DNA of 64,000 nucleotides, taken from contig NZ_VDMB01000005.1 of assembly GCF_006175995.1 (NCBI RefSeq), positions 154,497-218,496 on the forward strand, written 5' to 3'. Shown piece by piece: positions 43,101-52,093 of the stretch. Below the pieces are notes generated by a model that was given only the letters and a program-made list of their open reading frames with translations, was not told the origin of the DNA and did no database searches. Every line of letters begins with the position of its first letter. Position 1 is the first letter of the stretch. Source of the stretch: Desulfobotulus mexicanus. Lineage in GTDB: Bacteria; Desulfobacterota; Desulfobacteria; Desulfobacterales; ASO4-4. The translations under genes were made by a program, and so were the position numbers.

Positions 43101-44269
43101 TTAATTGCTTTCCGGTGTTTTTTAATCTGTTGTTTCAAGTGCTGGTGAATTGCTCCGGCCCTTGGTGACAGGTATTGTGCTGACTTCTGGACTATGGGTC
43201 TTCCTGTGCCATGAATAATTTGTCTTATTCTGGCTTCAAGTCCGGGTATCCGGTTGAGAAAGGCTGTAGCTGTTTTTTTGAGCAGGGGGCTGGAAAGGGT
43301 AAATGTCGCAAGTTGTCGAACCTGTTTTTGAAAAAATTTCCGTGGGTTAAGAGAATCTGCTGCCCGCCTGCGGTATGAGGAGAAAAGGGTTTTTGCACGG
43401 CTCAGTTTCTGGTTGCCGGTTCTGATGGGGCGGGTTATTTTCCAAGATCGACTTTCTACAACTCTGTTGTAGTGTGACCACCCCTGTTCTGCCTTTATTA
43501 TTCGTTTTTCAAATTTTTCTGCCAGTAAATCCAGAGGTATACCGTAGCTTTCTTTAAAGGTTCGCTGTACTGTATCCATAAGCGGGCTTTCACCCTGTTT
43601 CTGCGCAATTATGGCGTAATCGGGGCTTGCACCGTGGAAAAATTCCTGCAAAGTAATGGTTTCTGTCTGATGGAGAGCCTTGTTTTCATTAAGGCCGATG
43701 GTTTTAATTTGTGCAAAACCTTCATATTCAGCCATGAATTCCAGCAGGTGAGAAGGCAGGGGTTTTCTGTGGGTCAGGTCTACATAGAAGTCACGGGTGG
43801 CGACCCTCAGATTTTCCGGATTCGGGGTTTCAATGATCAGAAGTCCGCCTGGATGAAGTACCCGGCTGGCTTCATGGAAAAGTTTCAGAAGCTGGTCCGG
43901 TTGCAGGTGTTCCGCCAGATGGAAGGCCGTGACCAGTACCATGCTTTCATTCGGGGTCTGTGAAAGTGTGTCAAGGGCATCCTTTTGTTCAACGCAGAGT
44001 TCTCTTGAGTTGCATATGCTCAGCATGGTAGCATCGGTATCTGCTCCTCTGCCTTCAAAGCCGTTGTTTTTCAGCAGTTCCAGCCATTCACCCCGTCCGC
44101 ATCCGAGATCCAGAGCCTTGCATGGGCTGAAGATATCCTTGAATGGAAGTATAAAGGGCAGATATACCTTCAGTCTTTCATATACCAGCTCACGGGGTCC
44201 CCTGAATCTTTCTTCAAAGGCTTTATAGAAAAAGGGGTCAGACCCCTTTTCTTCCTTTTCTTTTTTCAT
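43097..44269 (-). CDS. SAM-dependent methyltransferase with coiled C-terminus
   Basis: A 390-residue protein. The N-terminal class I methyltransferase has motif I ALDLGCGRGEWLELL (~52-66), acidic GRGADTDATML and LVTAFHLAEHL, then LLIIETPNPENL. The C-terminal ~170 residues are helical and basic with several short amphipathic segments. The arrangement (beside wzt, in an O-antigen cluster) recalls WbdD-type chain-terminating methyltransferases, which cap the glycan before Wzt recognises it. No kinase domain is seen. ATG 44269 overlaps the wzt stop (ATGA); the frame to 44365 overlaps wzt and was not used. Confidence 0.82.
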   Translation of the reverse strand: MKKEKEEKGSDPFFYKAFEERFRGPRELVYERLKVYLPFILPFKDIFSPCKALDLGCGRGEWLELLKNNGFEGRGADTDATMLSICNSRELCVEQKDALDTLSQTPNESMVLVTAFHLAEHLQPDQLLKLFHEASRVLHPGGLLIIETPNPENLRVATRDFYVDLTHRKPLPSHLLEFMAEYEGFAQIKTIGLNENKALHQTETITLQEFFHGASPDYAIIAQKQGESPLMDTVQRTFKESYGIPLDLLAEKFEKRIIKAEQGWSHYNRVVESRSWKITRPIRTGNQKLSRAKTLFSSYRRRAADSLNPRKFFQKQVRQLATFTLSSPLLKKTATAFLNRIPGLEARIRQIIHGTGRPIVQKSAQYLSPRAGAIHQHLKQQIKKHRKAIK

Positions 44270-45507
44270 CGTGCATACTCCACTTTGGGGGGTATCCATG
44301 TCAGGCCGCTGAAAACCGGATGGTGTGTGTTGCGGACATGAAACATCAGAGCCAGATTCCGCCATTCATAGTTGTATTCCAGATGGTCTGCACCCCGGTG
44401 CAGTGCCAGTGCCAGTGAGTATGAGCCGGGGGCAAGATTTGCCGGAAAATAAAAATGGTACTCTGGTTTTTCACCTGCCCTGAGGTTAAGCAGACTGCAG
44501 CCGAGGTTGTGGGTGTTGGTGCCGAAGACATCCTGACCCAGCCGGTTTTTTATTACGTATCCTATGACCAGTTCGGGGATATCTTCTTTTACGGAGACCT
44601 TTATGCGAAGGCAGACGGGTTCCCCCGTGTGGATTTCTTCGGTACTATGACCATTGCTGTCCAGAAGATCAAGGGTTTCCACCTCTGCCTCACCCGTACC
44701 TGAAATCGTTTGTATGCCTTTGTTCTCCAGGTAGTTCATCCTTGGCCTGCAGCTTTCTTTTTCAGCAATGAGGGCATTATAATAATCCAGAACGCTTTCA
44801 GGAGTATTGTCCATCAGAAGATTTCCCTTATCCAGCAGTATGGCTCTGTCGCAGAAGGTCTGGATGGCATTTTTATCATGGGAGACAATAATCATGCTTG
44901 TGCCTGCTTCCCGAAACTTGCGGATACGGTCAAAACTTTTGTGCTGAAAATAGGCATCACCTACGGAAAGAGCCTCATCAATAATAAGTATATCCGGGCG
45001 AACGCAGGTGGCTACGCCAAAGGCTATGCGCATCTGCATTCCACTGGATAGGGTTCTTACGGGTTCGTCAAAATAGCTGTTTATTTCAGCAAAGTCCTCT
45101 ATTCCGGGAAGGAGATCCATAATCTGTTTATGGGGAAAACCCAGCAGCCCCAGGGTATGCAGGGCATTCTGTCTGCCTGTAAGTTCCGGGTTGAATCCCA
45201 TGCCCAGTTCTAGTATGGCGGAGATGCGTCCGGAAATGTGTATATGCCCTTCACTGGGGTGCAATGTGCCTGAAATGAGTTTGAGGAGGGTGCTTTTGCC
45301 GGCTCCGTTCTGGCCGACAATACCAATGGCCTCTCCTTGTCCCATCCTGAAGCTGATATTGCGCAGGACTCGTTTTTCCGGAATGGGGCGGGTTCTGATG
45401 CCCATCCATGATGCAATACGCCGCCATTCACTGCTATAATCCTTGTAGGCCTTGCCAAGATTAACGGTATGTATGCAAAAGGATTCGCTTGTTTTATTAT
45501 GGTTCAT
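44266..45507 (-). CDS. wzt: O-antigen ABC transporter ATP-binding protein Wzt
   Basis: A 413-residue ABC ATPase that exports undecaprenyl-linked polysaccharide. Walker A is GQNGAGKSTLL, the signature loop is LSSGMQMRIAFG, Walker B is ILIIDEALSVGD and the H-loop is IIVSHDKNAI. A GMGFNPELTGRQN segment is typical of the Wzt subclass. After about residue 265 there is an extra C-terminal beta-rich domain (ISGTGEAEVETLDLL, RAGEKPEYHFYFPANLAPGSYSLALALH) like the Wzt carbohydrate-binding domain, which reads the modified glycan end. ATG 45507 overlaps the wzm stop; the frame back to 45861 is antisense-like. Confidence 0.92.
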   Translation of the reverse strand: MNHNKTSESFCIHTVNLGKAYKDYSSEWRRIASWMGIRTRPIPEKRVLRNISFRMGQGEAIGIVGQNGAGKSTLLKLISGTLHPSEGHIHISGRISAILELGMGFNPELTGRQNALHTLGLLGFPHKQIMDLLPGIEDFAEINSYFDEPVRTLSSGMQMRIAFGVATCVRPDILIIDEALSVGDAYFQHKSFDRIRKFREAGTSMIIVSHDKNAIQTFCDRAILLDKGNLLMDNTPESVLDYYNALIAEKESCRPRMNYLENKGIQTISGTGEAEVETLDLLDSNGHSTEEIHTGEPVCLRIKVSVKEDIPELVIGYVIKNRLGQDVFGTNTHNLGCSLLNLRAGEKPEYHFYFPANLAPGSYSLALALHRGADHLEYNYEWRNLALMFHVRNTHHPVFSGLTWIPPKVEYAR

Positions 45508-46316
45508 AGTACATCCACCATTTCCCTGCTGGCTTTGCGGAAGAGAAAAAGTGCCGCAACCAGGGTAAGGCAGGTAAAAATACAGAGCAGAAGAATACCA
45601 CCTGTCTGTGGTGCACGTTGATATACAAGAATGCTGTGATAGGCTTCTGTAATGGTGAAAAGGGGGTTGAAATGAAGCCATGGCTGCAGCTTTTCCGGTA
45701 TTATTTCTGCAGGGTACACAATTGGGGTAAACCAGAATAGAAGCTGGAGGGCAATGGGTACAACCTGATTCAGATCCCTGATAAAAACATTGAGTATTCC
45801 AAGAATAAGTCCGGTTCCCGTGGCAAAAAGTACCGTAAGTACCATGAGAAAAGGCAGCCATAAAATATACAGGGTGGGCATATGCCCCAGGAATGCGAAT
45901 ATGAAAAGAATGGCCATAAACAGAAGAAAATTGTTGAATATGGCAGAGCCCATGACAATCAGAGGCAGCACTATTCTGGGGAAGGCTACTTTTTTCATCA
46001 GGTTGGCGTTGTCAATAAAAAGGGTGAGGCAGCGGTTGACTATTTCAGTAAAAAGATTCCAGGCAAGAATGCCGGCTGTCAGGTAAATGGCGTAGGCATA
46101 ACGATTGTCAATACCCGGCAGTTTGGCGGAAAGCACGGCGGAAAGAATAAAAGCGAAAATTGCCACCTGGGCAAGGGGATTCAGAATCAGCCAGATGCCG
46201 CCGAATCTACTTCTTGCAAACCGGATTTTGATTTCGTTTCTGATGGATGACAGAATAAAAAAGCTGTAAGCCCATGGAAACTTTGGAACCCATTTTGAAT
46301 ACGGCGGTATTTCCAT
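45504..46316 (-). CDS. wzm: O-antigen ABC transporter permease Wzm
   Basis: A 270-residue ABC-2 type permease with six membrane segments. The N-terminal FFILSSIRNEIKIRFARSRFGG, then IWLILNPLAQVAIFAFIL, and LQLLFWFTPIVYPAEIIPEKL are typical of polysaccharide exporters. It partners with Wzt, whose gene overlaps by 4 bases. It is the first gene of the minus-strand O-antigen cluster, and the 298-bp gap to the divergent 46615 gene must hold promoters for both directions. Confidence 0.92.
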   Translation of the reverse strand: MEIPPYSKWVPKFPWAYSFFILSSIRNEIKIRFARSRFGGIWLILNPLAQVAIFAFILSAVLSAKLPGIDNRYAYAIYLTAGILAWNLFTEIVNRCLTLFIDNANLMKKVAFPRIVLPLIVMGSAIFNNFLLFMAILFIFAFLGHMPTLYILWLPFLMVLTVLFATGTGLILGILNVFIRDLNQVVPIALQLLFWFTPIVYPAEIIPEKLQPWLHFNPLFTITEAYHSILVYQRAPQTGGILLLCIFTCLTLVAALFLFRKASREMVDVL

Positions 46317-46614
46317 TTAGCTGATTCCGTCCTTTCAGAATTTGAACCATTACCTCTTTTTATCCAGCGCTGAACTATAACGGTTTGTGTCAGATTTTCA
46401 AGACCTGAGATTTTCTAAGCCATAATCACACCGTCCGGCTGCTCTGTCATTTATAGTGCGTCACTTAGATCGGGATTCAGGTTAAAGGTTATAGGCTCTC
46501 ACCCTTGTCAAAAGTTGATTATAATGGCAGAATAAAAAAGTTGTGTCATACTGATCTTTTTGTTTAATATGTTTTTTTATTGAAAATTTAAATTTAAAAA
46601 GGAGCTGTTATCTT

Positions 46615-46821
46615 ATGGTAGCGGAAGAAAATAATCAGAAAATAAGCATTGACGGCGTTGATTACAATCTCGATGATCTCAGTGAGAATGCAAAAAATCA
46701 GCTTGTTAATCTTCGTGTTACGGATCAGGAAATTGAAAGGGTGCAGCGGCAGCTAGCAATTTTTCAGACAGCCCGCGCAACCTATGCCAATGCCCTGAAA
46801 CAGGCCATCAGTAAAAACTGA
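46615..46821 (+). CDS. DUF6447-type small protein
   Basis: A 68-residue cytosolic protein. It has the pattern ISIDGVDYNLDDLSENAKNQ, then a helical part VTDQEIERVQRQLAIFQTARATYANALK, which I recognise as the DUF6447 family. These proteins are small, of unknown function and common near type I secretion or surface-protein genes. AAGGAG is upstream. The same pattern recurs at the C-terminus of the membrane protein at 60529, so the module appears twice in this locus. Confidence 0.75.
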   Translation: MVAEENNQKISIDGVDYNLDDLSENAKNQLVNLRVTDQEIERVQRQLAIFQTARATYANALKQAISKN

Positions 46822-47032
46822 AAATCAGCATTAAGAAAAAAATAAAATAAGGACGGTCCGGCATTACGGGTTGTCCTTATTTGTTGTTTTATGCCTATGT
46901 TTTCATTTGTGCGCTCTGCCCGCCATGCTTTATTAAAGATTAATCTTGACAACAAAGCCATGGCAGGACTAAGACTGGCCTGTTTTTTCAGGGATTCTTA
47001 CCGGGTACAAATTCATTAAAAAGGAAAGTCCC

Positions 47033-48367
47033 TTGCAGAAAAAAGCCCCGTGGTTCTATCCGCTGTTTTTTATTTTTTTTCTTACCTGTTTTTTTTTAAT
47101 GCCCTCTGTTTTTGCCGGTCCCATGGACCTTCTGAAAGCCTGGGAGCTTGCCCGAAGTCACGATGCGGAGTATCTTTCCAGTGTTTATGAAATGGAAGCC
47201 GGAGAAACCTTCAGGGCGCAGGCCAGATCAGGCCTTCTGCCCCATTTTTCCGCAGGGGCGAGCTTTACCCATTCGGATTCGGACCGCTATGATAAATATG
47301 AAACCCGGCGCTATGCCGTCAGTCTGCGTCAGCCCCTTTTCAACCTTGAAAGCTATTACCATTACAGAAAATCCGGCCCTCAGGTGATGGCTGTCAGAGT
47401 GGCGGGGGATATGGCCGCTGCAGATCTTAAGCTGCGGGTGGCGGAGTCCTATTTTGATCTTCTGGCATCCATAGACCATATGTCCCTTCTCCTTGCCGAG
47501 GAAGCCGCTGTTGCTCGCCAGATGGAACAGTTTCAGGCCATGGAGGCACGGGGAGTTTCTACCCGCAGCGATGTTCTTGAGGCCAGATCCCGTCTGCTGG
47601 AGGTTAGGGCCGGTATTATTGAGGCAAAAAGTAACCTTCAGATAAAAAAAGACAGGCTTTCCCGCATTACCGGTGTTCCCGTGGAAGATGTTCTGCCCCT
47701 TGGACTTCACCTTGCCTACGATCCTCCGGGTTTATCCCTGAAAGACTGGCAGGAAAAGGCCCTTGCCGCCAATCTCAGGGTTCGGTACCATGAATATTAT
47801 CTGCAGGTTTATATTAATGGTGAGAGGCAGGCACTGTCCCGCCATGCGCCCACCGTGGATGCTGTTCTGCAGCATATGGATACCAATGAAAGCACCCATT
47901 ACAGGGCTGCCGATGATACCATCACCAGCGCAGCCGTTCATTTGAATATTCCCCTGTACTCCGGTGGAGAAACCAGTGCCCGCCACAGGGAAGCAAAGGC
48001 CATTGTAAAAAAAGCACAGGCGGATCTTGATCATATGAAAAGGGATGCCGTCCATCGTGTCACCGAGGCCTACACCCGGATAGAGGGTGCTTCGGCGCGT
48101 ATTTATGCACTGGAGGAAGCCGTTGATGCCAATATACTGGCCGTGGAATCCAGTTCTCAGGGGGTGAGGGCGGGTATTCGTACGCCCACGGATGTGCTGG
48201 ATGCGGAGCGAAGGCTTTATAATTCCCGCACCCGGCTGCTTCAGGCCCGTTATGACCATGTCATGGCCCGCCTGAGCCTGCTTTTCCATGCCGGTACCCT
48301 TGAAGATGAGGATATGGAGGAGCTGAACCGGCTTCTGGCAGTATCCGGTAACCCTGCCGGTGGCTGA
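47033..48367 (+). CDS. TolC-family outer membrane protein (type I secretion)
   Basis: A 444-residue outer-membrane efflux protein. The start is TTG 47033 with AAGGAAAG upstream. A signal peptide (WFYPLFFIFFLTCFFLMPSVFA) ends about residue 29. The rest shows the paired TolC repeats: long helices with LRVAESYFDLLASIDHMSLL and LEARSRLLEVRAGIIEA in the first half, and KRDAVHRVTEAYTRIEGASA in the second, with beta segments such as SAGASFTHSDSDRYD. With the downstream ABC and HlyD genes it completes a type I export channel, probably for the S-layer-like protein. Confidence 0.9.
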   Translation: MQKKAPWFYPLFFIFFLTCFFLMPSVFAGPMDLLKAWELARSHDAEYLSSVYEMEAGETFRAQARSGLLPHFSAGASFTHSDSDRYDKYETRRYAVSLRQPLFNLESYYHYRKSGPQVMAVRVAGDMAAADLKLRVAESYFDLLASIDHMSLLLAEEAAVARQMEQFQAMEARGVSTRSDVLEARSRLLEVRAGIIEAKSNLQIKKDRLSRITGVPVEDVLPLGLHLAYDPPGLSLKDWQEKALAANLRVRYHEYYLQVYINGERQALSRHAPTVDAVLQHMDTNESTHYRAADDTITSAAVHLNIPLYSGGETSARHREAKAIVKKAQADLDHMKRDAVHRVTEAYTRIEGASARIYALEEAVDANILAVESSSQGVRAGIRTPTDVLDAERRLYNSRTRLLQARYDHVMARLSLLFHAGTLEDEDMEELNRLLAVSGNPAGG

Positions 48368-48440
48368 CTTGAAGCCCGTTGGCTGTAAGTATCTGTTCGG
48401 ATCTGTGGTCACCGTCAGGCTTGGCACTTGTGTCTGCCTG

Positions 48441-48780
48441 GCTTTTGTGTGTGTCCGTGTCAGTCACTGTTTGTCCGTGTACAGTAGGTTGAGGCTCTCG
48501 AAGCCAGGTGGCTGTAAGTACCGTCCGGGGCTGTGGTTCCGTCAGCCTTGACAGAGTCTGTCCGGCTTTTGTGTGTGTCCGTGTCAGTCACTGTTTGTCC
48601 GTGTACAGTAGGTTGAGGCTCTCGAAGCCAGGTGGCTGTAAGTACCGTCCGGGGCTGTGGTTCCGTCAGCCTTGACAGAGTCTGTCCGGTTTTTGTGTGT
48701 GTCCGTGTCAGTCGCTGCATGTCCGTGTGCTTTTGGTTTTTGTGTCAGTCCCTGTTTGTCCGTGTTGTCCTTGTCCGTGC
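48441..48780. repeat. 124-bp tandem repeats upstream of the exporter ATPase gene
   Basis: The word starting GCTTTTGTGTGTGTCCGTGT recurs at 48441, 48565 and (with one change) 48689: two full 124-bp units and a partial third, then degenerate GTCCGTGT-rich sequence to about 48780. Each unit contains GTCCGTGT twice and the 18-bp word TGAGGCTCTCGAAGCCAG. The whole gap 48368-48858 carries no gene. Similar GTCCGTGT-rich sequence also lies at 50632-50705. Confidence 0.9.
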
Positions 48781-48858
48781 AGCCCGGAGGCTGAGGCCCT
48801 CGAAGCCCGTGCAAAAGTTTATCCGTTTCAGCCCCCTGAGGCTGAACCGTTACCAGTT

Positions 48859-50619
48859 ATGAAAGGCTATGATTTGAAACCCTTAAGAAAACAATCAGCT
48901 GCTCAGGGAAACAAGGAAAAGGGAGAGCTGGCAAAGCTGCTGCTTACCTTTAAAACCACCTTTTTCTCCCTTGGAATTTTCAGCTTTGTGATCAATATGC
49001 TGATGATTACCCCAGCCGTCTATATGCTCCAGATCTATGACCGTGTACTCATGAGCGCCAATCAGACCACCCTTTTCATGCTCACCATCATCGTGGTCAT
49101 GTTCTACGTCATTCTTGCGGCCCTTGAAGGTGTCCGAAGCCGGGTCATGGTGCGGGCTGGCAACAAGATAGATGCCTTAAGCTGTGACCGGGTATTTGAC
49201 GTGGCCTATGAAAGGTCCCTGCGCGGTGCATCGGGCAGGGCTTCCCAGACCTTCAGCGACATGACTCAGGTGAGGCAGTTTCTTACGGGTAATGGTCTTT
49301 TTGCCTTTTTTGATGCCCCCTGGGCACCCATTTATATTTTCATTATCTTCATGTTGCATCCGGCTCTGGGGCTTTTTGCCTTAGGAGCAGCCATTATTCT
49401 TATTTTCCTTGCCTTTGTCACGGAATGGACCAGCCGTGCACCTCTGGGAGAGTCCAATAAGCACTATGCCTCTGCCACCAACTTTGCCAACATGAATTTT
49501 CGCAATGCGGAAGTTATTGAGTCCATGGGTATGCTGAATAACGTGAGAAGGCACTGGGATCCTAAACATCAGGCCCACATTGCATGGCAGTCCGTTGCCA
49601 GTGAGCGGGCGGGCACCGTGCAGGCCATCACTAAATTTGTCAGCCTTTCGGCCCAGTCCCTTATTCTGGGGCTTGGTGCCTATTATGTCATACAGCATGA
49701 ACTGACCGCGGGTATGATGATCGCAGGTTCCATCCTTCTGGGCCGGGCCCTTGCCCCTGTGCAGCTTCTCATCGGTACCTGGAAGCAGTTTGTCACGGCA
49801 AGGGGTGCTTATCAGCGTCTTGAAGAAACCTTTGCTCTTTTTCCAGCGGATACGGAGTCTCTGAAACTGCCGCCTCCCAAGGGACGCGTGAGTGCAGCCG
49901 GCCTTGTGGCAGTAGCTCCCAATTCCAATGCCCAGATACTTAAAAATATTACCTTTGAGGTGCATCCCGGAGAGATTGTTGGTATTGTGGGGCCAAGTGC
50001 ATCGGGTAAATCCACGCTGGCCCGTCTCCTTGTGGGGGCATGGCCGCCGGCCATGGGTGCCGTCCGTCTGGACGGTGCCGAGATGCATAGCTGGGACAGG
50101 CAGCAGGTGGGTCCTTTTATCGGATATCTTCCACAGGACATAGAGCTGCTTGAGGGCACCGTTGCTCAAAATATTGCCCGCTTCGGAGATATTGATGATG
50201 CTGCGGTTGTGAAAGCGGCACAGACAGCAGGTGTCCATGAGATGATCCTGCACTTTCCCGACGGATATAATACCTATATAGGCGAGGGCGGTGTGGTTCT
50301 TTCCGGAGGCCAGCGCCAGCGCATAGCACTGGCAAGGTCAATTTACGGCAGTCCTGTCATGGTGGTGCTGGATGAACCCAACTCCAATCTCGATGATGTG
50401 GGAGAGCAGGCCCTTGTGTCGGCCATAGAGCAGATGAAGGCGGACGGAAAAACGGTGTTTGTCATTACCCATAAAACCAACATCCTCAGTACCGTGGATA
50501 AGCTCATGATGCTTTCCGCAGGCCAGCTTCAGGCCTTTGGTCCAAGGGATGACGTGCTGCGCTGGATACAGGAGCAGCGGGCTAATGCCGAGGCCGCCGC
50601 CCGCAAGGCCATTACATGA
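48859..50619 (+). CDS. Type I secretion ABC transporter, PrtD/RsaD type
   Basis: A 586-residue inner-membrane permease-ATPase. The membrane half has six segments from about residue 35 (FFSLGIFSFVINMLMITPAVYMLQIYDRV), a feature of PrtD/AprD-type exporters. The ATPase half has Walker A GPSASGKSTLAR, the Q-loop YLPQDIELLEG, signature VLSGGQRQRIALAR and Walker B VMVVLDEPNSNLD. No peptidase C39 domain is present. It powers export of unprocessed C-terminal-signal substrates such as RsaA-type S-layer proteins. ATG 48859 starts the family part; the open frame upstream runs through repeat sequence and has no protein-like features. Confidence 0.93.
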   Translation: MKGYDLKPLRKQSAAQGNKEKGELAKLLLTFKTTFFSLGIFSFVINMLMITPAVYMLQIYDRVLMSANQTTLFMLTIIVVMFYVILAALEGVRSRVMVRAGNKIDALSCDRVFDVAYERSLRGASGRASQTFSDMTQVRQFLTGNGLFAFFDAPWAPIYIFIIFMLHPALGLFALGAAIILIFLAFVTEWTSRAPLGESNKHYASATNFANMNFRNAEVIESMGMLNNVRRHWDPKHQAHIAWQSVASERAGTVQAITKFVSLSAQSLILGLGAYYVIQHELTAGMMIAGSILLGRALAPVQLLIGTWKQFVTARGAYQRLEETFALFPADTESLKLPPPKGRVSAAGLVAVAPNSNAQILKNITFEVHPGEIVGIVGPSASGKSTLARLLVGAWPPAMGAVRLDGAEMHSWDRQQVGPFIGYLPQDIELLEGTVAQNIARFGDIDDAAVVKAAQTAGVHEMILHFPDGYNTYIGEGGVVLSGGQRQRIALARSIYGSPVMVVLDEPNSNLDDVGEQALVSAIEQMKADGKTVFVITHKTNILSTVDKLMMLSAGQLQAFGPRDDVLRWIQEQRANAEAAARKAIT

Positions 50620-50762
50620 GGGATGGGGCTGCTTGTCCGTGTGGAGTTCAGGCAGTTTCTGTCAGTCCGTGTCAGTCTTTGTTTGTCCGTGTATTTTGTA
50701 TGTGTGCAGTCGCTGTCCGTTCGCTTTTAGGGCAACATTATTTACGCTCAAAGAGGATCCCC
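50620..50762. other. Short intergenic stretch related to the tandem repeats
   Basis: Between the ABC ATPase gene and the HlyD gene the sequence 50632-50705 again carries repeated GTCCGTGT and CAGTCCGTGTCAGT words like those in the 124-bp repeats. An AGAGGATCCCC then leads to the HlyD ATG. Confidence 0.7.
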
Positions 50763-52073
50763 ATGCAGAACCCCCAAATACCAAAACCAGATACCAATCC
50801 GGCCAAGGCCATTTTTACAGGCTTTGCCATTCTCATACTGGGATTTTTTTCCTTTGTTTTCTGGGCCGTCACAGCTCCCCTTGATAAGGGTATAGTCTGT
50901 CAGGGCATTGTTTCCGTAGAGACCCACCGCAAGGCAGTGCAGCACCTTTATGGCGGCATTGTGGATGCCATCTATGTCCGGGAGAACCAGCCCGTAAAAA
51001 AAGATGAACTCCTTATCCGCTTAAGTGATGTCCGTCCCCGTGCGGAGTACGCAGCCGTCCGCAGTGAGTACATCAGTGCCAAGGCCACCCATGCAAGACT
51101 ACTTGCGGAAAGGCTTGGCCATGACAGCATCGCCTTCCCTGCAGATCTCCTTCTCCACAAGGATTCGGTTGCGGAGGAGATTCTTCACACCCAGCGGGAG
51201 CTTTTCTCCAGCCGCAGGGGCAGTCTTCTCAGGGAAAAGGAGATTCTGGAGGAAAACATCGGTTCCCAGCAGCGTTATATTGAAACCCTTGAGTCGGCCC
51301 TTTCCAGCAGGACCCGTCAGGCCAGCCTTCTGCTGGATGAAATATCCGACCTTCAGGAGCTTGTGAATGAGGGGCATTATCCCAGAAATAACCTGCTCAC
51401 TCTGGAGCGCAGCCTTGAGGAGGTAAATTCCCGCAGGTCTGAGGATATCGGAAACATCTCAAGGGCAAATGGCCATATTACAGAGCTGCGTCTCCGCATT
51501 CTCAAGCTGGATCAGGATTTTCAGAAGGAAGTAGAGTCCGGACTCAGTGAGACCCAGCGCAGGCTTGCTTCCCTTATGGAGCAGTATGAGGCGGTAAAGG
51601 ATGTGCTTCGCCGCACGGAAATCCGCTCCCCCGATGATGGTATTGTTCTCTCCCTTGAAACTCACACCATCGGTGGTGTGATCAGTCCCGGCCAGAAGAT
51701 TATGGAGATTGTTCCCAGTGATTCTCTTCTTATTATTGAGGCCCAGATTCAGCCCAAAGACATTGACCGGGTTCATGGTGATATGAAGGCGGATTTGCGC
51801 TTCAGTGCCTTTGATACCCGAAACACACCTGTAATTGAGGGGGATGTTTTTGCAGTTTCTCCCGACAGGCTTATTGATCAAAACACAAGAATGCCCTACT
51901 ATATGGCCAAGATTGCCATTCCCCACGAAGAGCTTGAAAGGCTTGGCCGGGACAGGCAGCTTGTTCCCGGTATGCCCGCTGAGGTGGTCATCAAGACAGG
52001 AGAAAGAACCCTGCTGCGTTATCTGATTGATCCTTTTATAGAAAGACTTTTTGTTTCCTTCAAAGAGGAGTAG
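50763..52073 (+). CDS. HlyD/PrtE-family periplasmic adaptor
   Basis: A 436-residue membrane fusion protein. A single N-terminal membrane segment (~20-42, AILILGFFSFVFWAVTAP) is followed by the lipoyl half-motif GIVDAIYVRENQPVKKDELLI, a long coiled coil (~110-290, with RYIETLESALSSRTRQASLLLDEI), and the second lipoyl half RTEIRSPDDGIVLSLETHT. The C-terminal beta domain has LVPGMPAEVVIKTGERTLLRYLIDPF, typical of PrtE/RsaE. It links the inner-membrane ABC transporter to the TolC-like channel. Confidence 0.92.
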   Translation: MQNPQIPKPDTNPAKAIFTGFAILILGFFSFVFWAVTAPLDKGIVCQGIVSVETHRKAVQHLYGGIVDAIYVRENQPVKKDELLIRLSDVRPRAEYAAVRSEYISAKATHARLLAERLGHDSIAFPADLLLHKDSVAEEILHTQRELFSSRRGSLLREKEILEENIGSQQRYIETLESALSSRTRQASLLLDEISDLQELVNEGHYPRNNLLTLERSLEEVNSRRSEDIGNISRANGHITELRLRILKLDQDFQKEVESGLSETQRRLASLMEQYEAVKDVLRRTEIRSPDDGIVLSLETHTIGGVISPGQKIMEIVPSDSLLIIEAQIQPKDIDRVHGDMKADLRFSAFDTRNTPVIEGDVFAVSPDRLIDQNTRMPYYMAKIAIPHEELERLGRDRQLVPGMPAEVVIKTGERTLLRYLIDPFIERLFVSFKEE

Positions 52074-52093
52074 CTTTCTGAGGAGTAGTTTTA

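Noticed and set aside
48441..48780. Possible CRISPR or integron attC array
   Set aside because: Units are contiguous 124-bp tandem copies without unique spacers, and no integrase is adjacent.
48697..48858. N-terminal extension of the PrtD-type protein reading through the tandem repeat
   Set aside because: The extension is Cys/Pro/Val-rich because it translates repeats; family similarity begins after ATG 48859.
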